Shown: piece after piece, positions 11,581 through 24,009 of the stretch
Layout of the letters: the number at the start of each line of letters is the position of its first letter
Position numbering within the stretch: the stretch's first letter is position 1
From: Ulota crispa
Lineage: Eukaryota > Streptophyta > Bryopsida > Orthotrichales > Orthotrichaceae
Assembly (NCBI GenBank): GCA_963920765.1
Contig: OY987251.1
Span: forward strand, 13,519,219-13,583,218
DNA: 64,000 nt
Direction of reading: 5' to 3'
Notes under the pieces: model-generated
The model's database searches: none
The model's input: the letters and a program-made list of their open reading frames with translations, nothing else
What the model was told of the DNA's origin: nothing
Position numbers and translations under genes: made by a program

Positions 11581-12444
11581 TTAACCCCTAAAGGACTTGA
11601 TCCATTTTGAAATGGTCAAACTTCATGTCTAAGCTCAATTTTGCCTTTTAAAGTGTGTTCAAACAACAATTTTGTATTTTTATTGCTTGAAACTATGAAT
11701 GATATATCACTGCAAGAAATTTCAATTTGTTTCATGAAAAATTGTAATTGTTATCGTTTTTTTTTCAAAAAATGAACATAAATAAGTTAAAATAGAAAAA
11801 AAAATCCAAATCACTTGAATTGTTTTTCAAAAGGTACAAGTAGCATTAAAGATAAGTGTGAAAAATTCCAACTAGTTATTTTATTTTTTACATCCAAAAC
11901 AGCCATAACAAAGAATCTAAAGTCAAATTTGCCTATCAAACCAAGTTTATCCTTATATTTAATCAATTTAATCAATTTTGATATTTTTCCCTAAAAGACA
12001 CATTCATTTTTGATTTAAATTGATTTTTTCAATAAGCTTGAGGGAAATTTGGAATTATTGTGCTTTTTTAAAGCTAAATGTGGAATTAAAATCATATCAA
12101 TTATAATATATATTAAAAAAATCTTCAATTTTCATTATAGATGAATGGTAGAATGAGAAACATCATTTTGTAGTTTAAATTTAAAATGCATTTAAAGAGT
12201 TGAAAATATGAATGAAAAACACACCATATTGTGTTATTTGAATTCTAACACTTTGGAGCTTTCAATGGCAATAACTCTTTTGATTTTTGACATTTTTCAA
12301 AAGAAAAAATGGAATTGAAAAGAAACTTGTCAAGTATAATTTTCTTAGATTGAACCACGTACCAAAATTTGATATTTAGAAAATTACAATCAAGGTTGAC
12401 CAAGGCGCATCCACTTTTTGGATGCACAGACCTTTAAGGGTTAA
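11581..12444. mobile_element. TTAA-flanked element, family E, abutting a splice acceptor
   Basis: TTAA lies at 11581-11584 and 12441-12444. The left end is CCCCTAAAGGAC and the right end CCTTTAAGGG. It has no coding sequence. The right TTAA is followed by only CAG before the transporter exon at 12448. The element's terminal sequence therefore now stands where the intron's pyrimidine tract should be, and the left TTAA follows a T-rich tract. Confidence 0.75.
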
Positions 12445-12447
12445 CAG

Positions 12448-15400
12448 GTACCAATGTATATTGGAGAGATCTCACTGAAGCATTTGAGGGGAGCTCTTGG
12501 AACAAAGAATCAGGTTTTGATTTCTTGCTCTTTTCTAGTTTCATGAAATTGCTGGTTTGTTTTTAGATTTTCCCTTTAAAACATATTGAGTGAGGTTTAG
12601 GGTTTAACAAGGTTGATTACTATTTTTTCTTTGAACCATGGACTATTTTGCCATTACAATCGGCATCACCCTTTCTTACATCTTCAGCATGTTCTTCAAG
12701 TGGCATTTTCTTGCTTTACTTGGTACATATTAGAAACTACCTGCTCAAGTTACCACATCTCATTAATTGCTTTAAAGCTCTGAGTAAATATTTTTGTTAG
12801 CAAATCAAAGAGGATTTCAACTCAGAATCCTTAAGGTGTTTTCAAAGTTTTAATTGACAGATGTTTTAATAGCAGCAAATGGTCTGATGTTTTGAGTCGT
12901 TTTGAATAGTTAAAAATCAATATTATGTACTTATTTGTGCAGAATTTGGAATGTTGCTATGAGGTGTGATTATTCTTTTGTTTCTTGGCAAAGTGAGGTA
13001 GGTTTTTCAGTAAATGAAGCTTGAAAAAACTCTTCTCTAGACTTAGAATTGATTGCTTTATGTTTGAGGCCTTTGGACAAAAACATACACATGCCATAAT
13101 ATATTATTTTTTCCAACTCTTTGAAGTTTGTATAAAAAACAGGAGATGTTACACATGGTTTTCCAAAATTCTCTTGCAGGCAAATTTGAAAACACCTTCA
13201 GATATATGTAAAGCACTTCAAAAAATCTGCAGATATTTGTAAAGCATTTCACTTTGAGCATCACCAAAGGCATTTTCTTCCTTGGGTGGTAAGGCTATTT
13301 TTGTGACGTTATCAACCTAACATAACATGATTTTGTAACCCTTCCTCATTATAAGTGTTCAAAGTACAAAATCCAAGTACTGTACATTAGACATGTAAAG
13401 TAAATATCTATATATAATAAAAATATGGACTTATTGTTGATATTATTTTGTTATTGATTCTTATGTTAATAAAATAGAGTGCCTATTTAAGAAAACCAAC
13501 CAACTTTTTTTGGGAGGTTACTTTCCTTTGCATTTTCAAGGGGTATCAATATCTATTGCACCTTTCTAGAAGCTTTTCATTGAACAAAGAATGACTTTGA
13601 AAAGGATTAAGGGCAGAGTTATGTACCTTCGGCATTTGGCACAAAGGGATTAATGTTATGCATCTCAAATACTTCTGTATTGACTTTGATTACTTTGGCA
13701 GGTGTTGCACCAGGGATTGCATTAATTGTTGGACTTCTCTTTGTTGTTGAAAGTCCTTGATGGCAGGTGTGTTGTATTACTATCTTGCAACTCTTGCTTT
13801 TGTTATTGTTATAGAAAGCAGTGCAGTGTTGGCTTGATCCCATACTTGTGGTTTCTAGCTGGTTTGAGTGGTTTCCATTATTAGGTTGTATATTTGTGCC
13901 GTAGGAGTTTTTTTCCTTTTCTCAAGATGATTTCAACAACCTTAATCCTTAAACGTCCGAGCGTCCCTTTGTGACCAATACGAGCAATTTTTCATGTATT
14001 TGAAGAGGCTGCCATGTGTGGAATTCACTAGGGTTTGGAGAAGTTAGTATTTGCATAGTCCCCCATGTTTTGGAATGCTCAATGGATTTAGCAGAGTTGT
14101 GTGCATTATTTAAAGAATTGTTGTACAAATTGAGGCATACGCGTACATATTTCAGTGGGAGACTTGCAAGCCCGTAGGAGAAGCGGGTTGGAGAACGGTT
14201 TTGGTGTCTCCAAGGATGCCCATGTGGCATAGGATTTGGCACAAAGTTTGGATTTTGCGTAGTGTAACGACTCAGCTTTGGGAACGGTTGGGTTGTCAAC
14301 CCTTTCAAACCGACGCCAACTTGACGCTTCCTCCAAGCAGATTATTTCTTCCTCTGATCAATTTGAAGCCTCCTTATCTGAGTGTAATGACACAAATCTA
14401 TATGAGTTAGATAAAGATACTGCCTTTTAGACTTCACAAGTCAAGAACATGCATACATACAACAACAAGTACAAAACAAAAGACTTGTAACACACATTCA
14501 CAAATGCATTAACTAGAATTTACATGAACCCTTCTCAACGTAAGTAGAAAACTGGTAAACACTCATAGAGATCAACATACACAAAAATTGAAAGATAACC
14601 TTAAATCTTATGTACAATTGCACCAAATCCATTAGCAAGGAAGAAATTCTAATAATAGCAACACACTTATTCATAAGGGTGGTTGCTATTGATATGTGAA
14701 TTTGCCAAGAAGGGATTGCCAGGTTTTTATTATAAGAAGAATTCATGTATCTGTCTCAACCTGCAAGCTTGAGAAAGTAATAGATTCATTGATACATATA
14801 GCACACAAATTTATAGCAAGAATCTTGTTCTTAAGCTCTTCAATCTAACACAAGCTCACTTCTAAGCAACTTTATAAGGAGTACTTCAATCTAAAGCTTA
14901 AGGATATATATTGAGTATTTAGAAGTGCACAAATACAGTCCAGCTCATGCTACTATGTCCCACAATATTGACAAATGGTTTAAAAGGTTTTGTACATTAG
15001 AGCTTAAACCTTGAAATAGGAGTCAAAGATTTTATGCAAGCACAAATTTCAAAGGCAAGTATGCACATGTATTGAAAATCTTACCTTATCCTCCCACCAA
15101 TATATGGATTCCACTCTTGTATAAACCCCCCCAGCAGAAAACCATGGCATACCCCACATAAGTTCCCTTGAAGTGTAGAGGCCTTGTTGTGAATATAATT
15201 TATTCTTGCTGTAAATTTCTAAATTTGTCAATATAGATGATCCTTCTACAGTCAGTTTGAGCTGTCATGACAAAGGATCGGGTAGAATGGACATGGAATT
15301 TGATTCACGCAGGCACCAAGCTTATTCTCAAAAATACTATGCGCTAGCTTTGTTCTGAGAATTGAATTACAGCACAGTTTTTACACCAAGTCATCTACTA

Positions 15401-18400
15401 TTCAAAACTATGTAAAAAAATGATTTAGCACAAATAAATTGTTCTTTAGATTTAAAATATCAGATCCCAATAGGCTCACAATAGATGTCTACCACATAAT
15501 TGCACTAAAAAGTTATACAAATCTACTCAATTTTGGTAATACCCCATTACAGAGCATATTCCAAGCCTCTAAGACCTAGAAGTAGGAACACTCTTGATGT
15601 CACAACAACGTGAATCCGTGTTACAAAAGAAAGTTGCGTGAGGAGCGTTGTCCCAACAACGCTTATACTCTTGAGCATACAACCACGGAAAGACAATGCA
15701 ACAGCCTTTCATCCTAAGAATAAACATCGTTGCAATACAACCACGACAGACCACCGAGTCCAGATGTTGCTATGTAGTTGTAACACGTGGTGAGCTAAGC
15801 AGGTGTCCTTCCATTCTCAACGGGCATTGAGATTCTTGTTGGACAACGTGCACAATGAAGACATGTATTGGTGGGAAGATGCCGATGCGCTTGGCACATA
15901 AACCTGCAGAACCCTGTAGTACCATTGGCTTTTGACTCAAAAACACGTGCTATGATGTTCCAATTTGTCCTTGAAATCCAAAAATCCATCCCATTTCAAT
16001 TGCTTTTGAAACCCTTAGAAGGTGTGTCTTGCTAGCAGCTCACGAACTTGCACATACGGATCAGGCATTCCACACTTACTCCAACCATCATTTCTTCCCA
16101 AAAGAAAAGGCCTTACACAATAGGTGCTTGCTCCACTAGCTTAAACCCGTGAACAACACCACCTTCAGGCATTGTCGTCCAGGTGCACTCACAATGAGTG
16201 GCGTCCTCCTTGCATACATGCTCGACTCTGAACTTGTCAATCACCAGTGTCACAAACCACTCCCAGATTTTCAAAGGCCTTGGCAGGTGCCTTCTCCGCC
16301 ATTAGCCGGAGTTCTATCCCACAATTCCTGCGCCCTATACATGCAACTCTGCTTGCAACCTAAGAGTTTCCTCAAATCTTCCAACACCACGTCGCTCACT
16401 ACCCGCTTTTGTTTACAAGCCAAGGCTCACTGTCACAAATCGTAAGGGATACATCCAAAATCTAGGCAAACTAGTAGCATCACAAGGACAATTTGGAACA
16501 CCAACCTCCTTTTTCTAAGTTTTAAAATCGAAGAGGATCTGGCACGTCAAAATTGCACCCGCAATAGACGCCATTGACAACACCTGCCAAGATTGTCAAT
16601 TGGCTCTCAACAAAGCTTTAGAAAGGATCAAACCTCCGCAAATGCCCATCCACATCATCTAATTCCACGCACCAATTGTGCCTTTGTTCCTGAACACCCT
16701 GCTGCATCTAAATTCCACCAATGCGCCACCATGTAGCCTCAAAAACCACCTCTCGATCGCATTTGCCGCCACCATCATTTACATTGTTGCCACAAATCAC
16801 CGCATGCACCACACTTACCAATCCAAGCTACATCCTCTCGCGCTCTTAACTATTACCGCACCAACCGCGCCATCTAGCAAGCACACCCGCCATTTTGTAT
16901 GCTCAATTGGTAGCCACCGTGGTGTATAAGAAACCTATAACCCCTTTTCTTCTGGGTGAAAGCACAAGAATTGCATCCATACGGTTGGATTGACAAATCG
17001 TATGGCCAAACTTCCGCCACTTCAAGAGAACACATTGTATATGTACTCTGGGATGCCCTAGGTATGGTTCCCTAGGGACATTTAAGGATTAAGTATGTAC
17101 TATTTGGATATTATATGAGTAAGGTCTGAGTTTTTGAAGCTTTGGAGAAGTAGGATTTCAAATAACAAGCCTAGACTACTCTCAAACCATGAGAATCATA
17201 TCTACAACTCACTAAAAGTGTCTTTTATTCCTTTTACAAGTCATGTATTTGGATGCATTTGAAGCATACAAAGTGGCTTCTTATATGAATAAGCCAAGGC
17301 AGGAAAAAAAGATGAGCTTTCTTCATGTTTGCAAAAGTTGCGAGACAGAGATTTCAACATTGCCAATGAGATTGCAGACATCTAGGTACAATTTTTTTCT
17401 CATTTCGTAGCTTTATCTACACTTTTCCTTTACTCATTTGCAAATTTTAATTTCAAAATTTCTTATGGATTTTTTTGGCCAATGTAGGCGGCTATGGAAG
17501 CCTCAAGTGCTCAACCCAATGTTAGGTTGAGCAATCTGAAGCAACAAAAACTTTTTTGTCCACTTGTTGTGAGTTTATTGGTCTTCACCATGCTAATGTT
17601 TTGATTTCAAACCTTTTTACTCATTCTAGTTGGAAAATCCTCCAAACTCCCATTAAAGTTTACACTATATTCCAACTTTGCATGATTGTAAGGGCAAAAA
17701 GAAATACTAAGGGAAGCCTTAAATAATTTAATCCAAAAACATTAGTCATGGACTTGTATTTTGAAATTTGGTCTCCTTTTTTATTGAGCAAAGTCCTACC
17801 TCCTTGGTGCTAAATTTTCCAAAAATTGCGGCATTTTAAGTGAACTAGGTCTTTGGGACTGGGATGTAGTGTGAATTGCCAAATCCTCATTTTCAACTCT
17901 CAATCAATTAGATAGAGCTGAGATCTTAGAGGAACTTGGGATGTGAGACATAGTGTGAACCACAAATAAATGTTTTAAAAACATTGATTTATGTTAGACT
18001 TACCAATTATAATGCCATTTTTTGGTCAATTGTAATAGTCGTTTTTGGCAATTTCAACCTAAACCCTACCAATTTTCTTCTATATTATTGCGAACATTGA
18101 GTGACACTTTTCTTGTGAGAAGGTTGGAATAGGTTTAATGGTTCTTCAGCAGTTCTCTAGGATCAACGCAGTCATGTTGTACTCCAATTCAATCTTTTCC
18201 ACAATTGATACGTTGTGAATATTAGAGATTCTTCATAATTTTAAACCTCTGTTTTGTGCAAAATATGCAAGTAAGAAATAATTTAATTTAACTTCCATAT
18301 AAACCGTTATTTTGCTCTGGTCTAAATTTCTTAATACTTTAGCTTGATTCTCATAAACCTGAAAAAAATGAATAAGAACTATGTTGTTTGAATTAACGCA

Positions 18401-19715
18401 AATTCCATGGACTTTTGACTCCAGGTGTTTCAAATCCCGACATAGCCTCTATTGCTTTGGGTACTCTACAAGTACTAAGCCTTTTACTGTTGAGAGTCTC
18501 TTTTTGCTGAAGTATTTAACTTAATAGAGAAACAATAGGTGTTTATTGTACTTGCTTTTTCTTTCTTTGTCATTGATGTTGTGTTAAAATATGTGATTGG
18601 CCAATTCAGCCCTAAGCACAGATGCAGCAAATGCTAGAATTTTGATGTTACTTGTCTGGTTACCTTTTTGCAGGTTTTTATCACTATTGCTACAGCTGGA
18701 CTGATGGACAAAGCAAGAAGGCGTATTTTGCTCATGGCAATTTGACACCAAATATTAAAAAAAAAAAAAGTGTTTTTAACCAGAGTTTGTGTGCACTCAT
18801 TTCAAATGAATTAGACATTTAAAAGTTTGTTAATCTAATGAGAGTCTTTGTAAGTTAACAAATTTAGAAGACAAATTCAAAATTCTATGCTTTAAAAGTT
18901 TCCTTGCCTTTGACACACAAGCACTTGCTTGTAGATATCTACATGAGGCATGGCCCTCAACTGCTTCTTTGTTGGATTTTCCTTCTACTTACATGTCAAG
19001 TTGAACTTTCTCTTCCTTTTCAATTCTAATTTTATTTTTGTTTCTTTGTAAAAAAATTCTACTTTTTTTTCCCCAAGTTTTATAAAGTTTTTATGTATAA
19101 TATGGTGTGTTCATTTGCTACAAACTTTGCAACCAAAGAAGATGTCAGAGGCATTGAACACCTTTGTTTCTGAGCTGACACTTATCAGCCTTTTGGTATG
19201 TTCTAAATCCACTTCTAAACCAGAGGCAATTACACAAATAATTATACTAATCTCAATTGAGTTTTTATAAATAACAAAAATAATTGCAGTGGGCTTAAGG
19301 TTTGAGCTTGGGCAAAGATTGCTCATTTCTTTGCAAGGTAGTTCTAAAATGTTTTGGATGTGTTAGTAAATTACTATTTTCTTTGCTCTTCTCTATTGTG
19401 CAATTTTATATAGCAACATTCTCATTGGGATTAGGTGCCATGCCATGGATTATCATGTCTGAGGTGAGAGCTCTTTTTCTTGATCTCTTCATGTAGCAAA
19501 ACCTTGGACTTTAAATGAATATCAAAGCAACTAGAGATCTCTTGCTTTTAAAAATGTATATAACTTGAATACTTTGTGATTGTTTTAATGTATAGATTTT
19601 CCTTGCACACATGAAGGGCATTGCTGGAAGCGTTGCTACTATGGTCAATTGGTTTTGATTGTACGCCGTTACCATGATTTTCAACTACATGCTTCTTTGG
19701 AGCTCTATCAAGGCA
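12448..19715 (+). pseudogene. ERD6-like sugar transporter pseudogene, copy 2
   Basis: Exons in order are 12448-12513 (VPMYIGEISLKHLRGALG, the conserved loop after helix 4), about 12640-12727, 13702-13766, 17299-17385, 17488-17568, 18123-18207 (GIGLMVLQQF), 18425-18471, 18674-about 18736 (MDKARRR, family motif DKxGRR), about 19110-19200, about 19405-19463 (FSLGLGAMPWIIMSE) and 19596-about 19715 (GIAGSVATMVNWF). All align with ERD6-like monosaccharide/H+ carriers of the major facilitator superfamily. The gene is dead. TGA at 13758 replaces the arginine of the PESPRW motif, TAG ends the 17.3-kb exon, TGA follows NWF near 19657, and the donor after 18207 reads at instead of gt. The N-terminal exons and the C-terminal VPETKGR exon are missing. 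The intron at 13767-17298 was swollen by a 3.15-kb TTAA element. Confidence 0.85.
13942..17092. mobile_element. Largest TTAA-flanked element, family G (3.15 kb)
   Basis: TTAA lies at 13942-13945 and 17089-17092, with ends TCCTTAAACGTCC and GGGACATTTAAGGA. It sits in an intron of the transporter pseudogene. It is long enough to have held a transposase of about 600 residues, but no frame on either strand shows a DDE domain, and the longest open frames are about 100-120 codons. The interior from about 14000-14340 and 15560-16970 is richer in GC than its surroundings, which suggests decayed captured sequence or an old nested element. I recognise no protein in it. Confidence 0.6.
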
Positions 19716-19917
19716 ATGAAGTTGTCTATGTGTTCTTTTTTATTTGGGTTAGTGTAAGATGGCCTGTCATTAGAATATGGGAATATGGAGGTGTACTACT
19801 CTTGTTCAAAACAGGGAGTAAATTACATGGTTGAGCGTATGGGCACATAACAACATGTAGCTCCGGAATTGGTACCCTTGGAATCCTAAACAAGATATTT
19901 GATAGGACTACATTTAT

Positions 19918-20283
19918 TTAACCCCTAAACATCAAGGAAGACAAAAAAAACATCCTCCGGCTCTGAAAAAAGATTATGTGATTCAAAAAGTCTTTTTTCA
20001 TCTAATTTTTTTCAGAAGTGACCATACACACATGGTCCATCATGGAAGACAAAAAATTACCTCTTGAGATGCATTCATTTTTTTTTGTAACCCAAATTGT
20101 AATAAGATTCAAAAACATAGTATTAGCCCTAAAGTTGCCCTTTTTGCAATTTTCATAAAGGCACCATACACTTTTGACTTTTCCAACTTTTTGAAGCAAT
20201 ACTACTAGTGTCCATGTGCAAAGCACTGTAAACTGCTACAGGCAGGGCAAGCCACGGTTACCCATCCGTCCACTAAAGATTAA
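19918..20283. mobile_element. TTAA-flanked element, family H copy 1
   Basis: TTAA lies at 19918-19921 and 20280-20283. Subterminal sequence matches the 95-bp copy at 61565-61659 (GATGGGTAACCG.GG type left part, GTCTTCCTTG type right part). The inverted duplicate block near 63010 lacks this element and has one TTAA at the equivalent position, so both presence and absence can be compared within this window. Confidence 0.75.
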
Positions 20284-20593
20284 AGGAATATTTCATGGAT
20301 ACCCCTGAAGTTTTGCAATATTTTCATAGATACCTCTACTTTTCCATAAATATCACAAATACCCTTGGACAAAAAAAATGGATTTGTTTTGTTATGTATG
20401 TCGCTTTCTTCTCCCTTTGTGCGTACACTAATTCTTTCTTGTCATGCGTACGCATAAAGGAAGAAGGGAAGTGAAATGCACAACAAAACAAATGCCTGAA
20501 AATATTGGACTAAGAACATTTCTGATGTTTCTGAAAAAGTAGGATATCTATGAAAATATTGCAAACTCTAGCGGTATCCATGAAATTTTCCCT
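20284..20593. mobile_element. MULE-type foldback MITE, copy 1
   Basis: A hairpin element of about 310 bp belongs to the family with ends GGGAAAATTTCATGGATACC / GGTATCCATGAAATTTTCCC. Its arms repeat inward (ATATTTTCATAGATACC, CACAAATACCCTTGGAC), with a loop around the GTACGCATAA motif. It is part of the block duplicated at 62.7-63.0 kb, so these two copies descend from one insertion. Confidence 0.75.
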
Positions 20594-21136
20594 TTAATTA
20601 ATAGAAAGTACTACTTTTTTTTAAAAATGTTAGAAGATGAGTTCAAGTAGTGCTGTCGTGAAGAAGGCAATTTCATAATTGCATTCCAAACTCTATGAAA
20701 AGATAGTAATTTGACGAATGGTACAATGCTCAAATTGGTAACAAATTGACGGAGCGTGAACTGCAAGGTCTATTACCGTGCACAACAACAAAAGCTCTGG
20801 AGACCATGCTTCACAAACTATACACATGGAGGACACTCAAAAGACGGCACATGAATACATTTGGTCTCTTGGAAGGCAATGGTATTGTACATTTTCTGGA
20901 ATACTAGTGGACCTTCGTACTCGCCATTCTGGCGGAGGGCCATCACGGGAGGGGGTCCTTGCAAAAAATTAACATGACTTTCATCATAATTACCTTCTTC
21001 AAGATTCTTCTCTTTTCCGTTATTGGGTTGAGAGGAGCGCGCCTTGAAAACACGCAGAGTGTCCAGCTGCAATCGTATGTTGTTGACTAAAACTCTTTTT
21101 GGTCTTGATCTTCACTCTTTAAATCTTCAATCTTCA

Positions 21137-22890
21137 ATCTTTCGTTGGCCTATCCTATGGCTGGTTGTAGGGATATAAAGGTCAAGGTAGGGATAAAAAC
21201 CCACTGGATACGGAACAGGTACATTGAGACAACAGACACGAGCCGTCATCTATATGATGAGATCTTAAATTCAAATTCACGATTTGCTGGCCAAAACTCC
21301 AGATTGTGAAAACAAAGCAAGTCTCAACCATGTGGGTGATCATTTCCGCTTCATCACCACAACAATAAATAGAATTAAGCTTGGTTTAATCCAAACTACC
21401 CGCAACAAGGTTTACAAAACAAAATGGAAATGAATTGACAAACAAGCCTCCAAAACCGATTATGAATAACAAAGTCACATCTTACACTTACATAAAAAAA
21501 AATCTAAAGTATTCCTCTTGAAGTCTTCATATTTTTAGATCTTCAAGTCTTCATGTCTTCAAGTCTTTATGTTTTAATAAAAACAATGAGAAAAATCATA
21601 GATAACAAGTCCTAGAAAGGCTGCAATTTTTTATCTAATGCCACAAATGGCTCAAAGATCCAAATGTTAAGTATAATAGCAATTTAGAAAGCTTTTCTAA
21701 TCTTCTAACATTCTTCTAAATTTCAACTCAATCTAAGCTACTGTCCAAAAATTATGCGAGTTCAAAGTAGAGGCTTTTCTTCCTCCTTACAAATTAAATA
21801 CTGCTTCTATAAACCTCTATAATTTTTGTTCTACACATCACGCATAGAAACGTGATATCAATTTAAAAAGATGATACCACTGGCTACAATCCATAAAATT
21901 TTCACTTCAAAATAAAACTCTGCTCATAAGTTCTAGTCAATTAAAGTGTGGATCTCAATTATTTAAAGAGCACCCAAATCCCCAATTCTTATACACTATA
22001 ATTTCTTCAATAAGATTCCAAATGAAATGGTTAAAGACAATTTGAAAAGCTATGACAAAAAACTATCATTTCTAAAATTTTGAGAAAAAAATTTCAGACT
22101 GTTCGAAAGTTGTAGCTCTTCAAAATTTTGGCATTTTCATAATAAAAGAGCAGCCACTTCTAATTCTTCACACTTCCATAATTTTCTCTTTTAACCTTCA
22201 AATCTTGAGTTTAAGGACTTTTTAAAGAGTTAAAACTAAGATAAATACTCCCTTCAAATTTTGTTGTAAAATGATATATAGATCATAAGCTATGGTTTGT
22301 CAAAGTCTCAACATTTCTTTATAGTTTGGCTTTTTGATTCTAAAATTCAAACACTCATAACCTTTGCATCAAAATTCCAAATTAAATTTGCAATCTTATT
22401 TTGAAAAAATAATCACATAAAAAACAACTCCTCCAAATTTCAATTCAATATCATATATACAGAAAAAGTTCTCTTACATCAAAGTTTCAGAATTTCTTCG
22501 CTCTTCTCATCAACACTCATACACTAACTTCTAACAACTAAAAAATCTTCCATTTTTAATTTCGACCCTATCTAAGGTAGGGAGGTAGGGCACATCAATC
22601 CATGTCCCTCTCTATTTTAACCCCACCATAAATGCCAAATCCTTTTTCCTTTCACACCTTTCCCATTCACTTCTAAATCTTTATTATTTTTTATTCAAAT
22701 AAAGATAAAATATATGAGCCTTCTAGAACATTTAGATAAACATATAAAAATGATTAAGTTACAAAATAAACACTACCGTAAAATAGCCACGTGCCCTTGC
22801 GGACATATAATAGCGTCAAACGCTTATCTTCAGTCGCCAAGTCGTGGACTTGATTGGCTGGAGAAGTGGTCGTTTCTGGTCGCCCGCTGG
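21137..22890. repeat. Dispersed 1.75-kb repeat, copy 2
   Basis: This is the second copy of the repeat at 4727-6482, in the same orientation. It lies wholly inside the 2.54-kb DNA (20898-23435) that interrupts the duplicated block, so it moved there, or was carried there, after the duplication. No open frame spans it. Confidence 0.65.
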
Positions 22891-23566
22891 TCCAAGTTCG
22901 AATGTAATCAAACTCATCGAGTGGTAATGGTGGCCTACGGCTTGGCAGCTAGTGAGGTAGGAAATTGGCCTAGCCAATCCGCTACCTACCCTCTTGAGCT
23001 GTGCATGTGACAAGACGGCGCAGAGCACTAGAATGTATGGCCGCTGCTCTGTCACTAAACCATGGTCCTTACCACGACCACCCCTTTTGTCACAACTGTT
23101 GATTTATTGAAATCAATACAAACATAAATAAATAACGAGTATTTAAATGATGAAAAGATCTCTATTAGGACACCGTTACAATGAGCTTACCTATACTATG
23201 CCTACCTACACGTTTTGTTTTTTTTTTCAAGAGACCACCTCATATTTCTGTGTACCCCATCTCTAAAGACAACCACAATCATCACATAATCATAGAAATA
23301 AGAATAACTGCTACATAACCGCCACTTAATCTTCTTGAAACAACATCCAACTACTCAACTAATAAAGATTTTATTCTATTATAAACATCCAATTACCTAA
23401 CCAATAGAACCAAGCCTATTATTAGTATAGATATGAGACATTACAGTTGTATACGATGGAATACACCACCATCCATTGTAAGTCACAAACTGCATACAGA
23501 GCATAAAATTTGTGTGTATGGAACATATTGTCACTCAGAAAAGTAGAGTAAGGAAGTGCTGGCCAC

Positions 23567-23930
23567 ACCTTTAGAACCACTTCACATTATGGTCAAAAGT
23601 CAAGAGGCCATTGGTTTTCATTAGTTAAATTGCAAAAAATCAAGAGTTTGGCCTCTTGACCCTTCACACTAGAGGCCAAAGTCCAAACTCTAGTCATTCA
23701 CCAAACTACTTATATGGCATCACTTTATCATCCAAAACTACGGCCTCTCAAAAAAAAGTTTAGGTTCAGCAAAAATAAAGATCCAAACTATGTTTGAGAG
23801 ACGGTTAGCTTTAGCATTTATGGCATATTTTCAGCAAATTTTCTTGCCCTCTCAACAAAGTTTGGCCACTCAATCTGACGCCTGCTCGGCTTGGTTGACC
23901 GTAGTGTGAAGCGGCCCTTGATGTGACGTT
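23567..23930. mobile_element. MITE of about 365 bp inserted in the duplicated block
   Basis: Inverted ends share CCACTTCACATTATGGTCAA (left) and the reverse complement of TTGACCGTAGTGTGAAGCGG (right). The equivalent point in the 62.2-kb copy is uninterrupted. Exact ends and target duplication are uncertain because the flanks have diverged. Confidence 0.55.
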
Positions 23931-23965
23931 TTTGTATTGTGCCAAGCTAGACTCTTGGTAGTAGT

Positions 23966-24009
23966 GGTGACTTGGCCCCCAAGGAGCCACTTGGATCTTT
24001 AGGGGTTAA
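23966..24009. mobile_element. Orphan right end of a TTAA-type element
   Basis: The sequence GGATCTTTAGGGG-TTAA, preceded by GGCCCCCAAGGAGCCAC, matches the terminus of family B. No matching left end was found, so it is a truncated element. Confidence 0.5.

Larger units (their letters stand above)
19855..23965. repeat. Block duplicated (inverted) from or to 62.16-63.10 kb
   Basis: Four pieces (19855-19921, 20284-20895, 23435-23566 and 23935-23965) align in order with the reverse complement of 62162-63100. Shared anchors include TGGTACCCTTGGAATCCTAAA, the whole foldback MITE, ACCATGCTTCACAAAC..., GACATTACAGTTGTATACG and TGTGCCAAGCTA.ACTCTTGG. The copy here has three extra insertions: a TTAA element, about 2.54 kb of unidentified DNA (20898-23435) and a MITE (23567-23930). 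The other copy shows the uninterrupted sites. Confidence 0.75.

Noticed and set aside
13942-17092. Possible autonomous piggyBac-type element
   Set aside because: The length would fit, but no DDE transposase motif or long frame was found on either strand. It is kept as non-autonomous.
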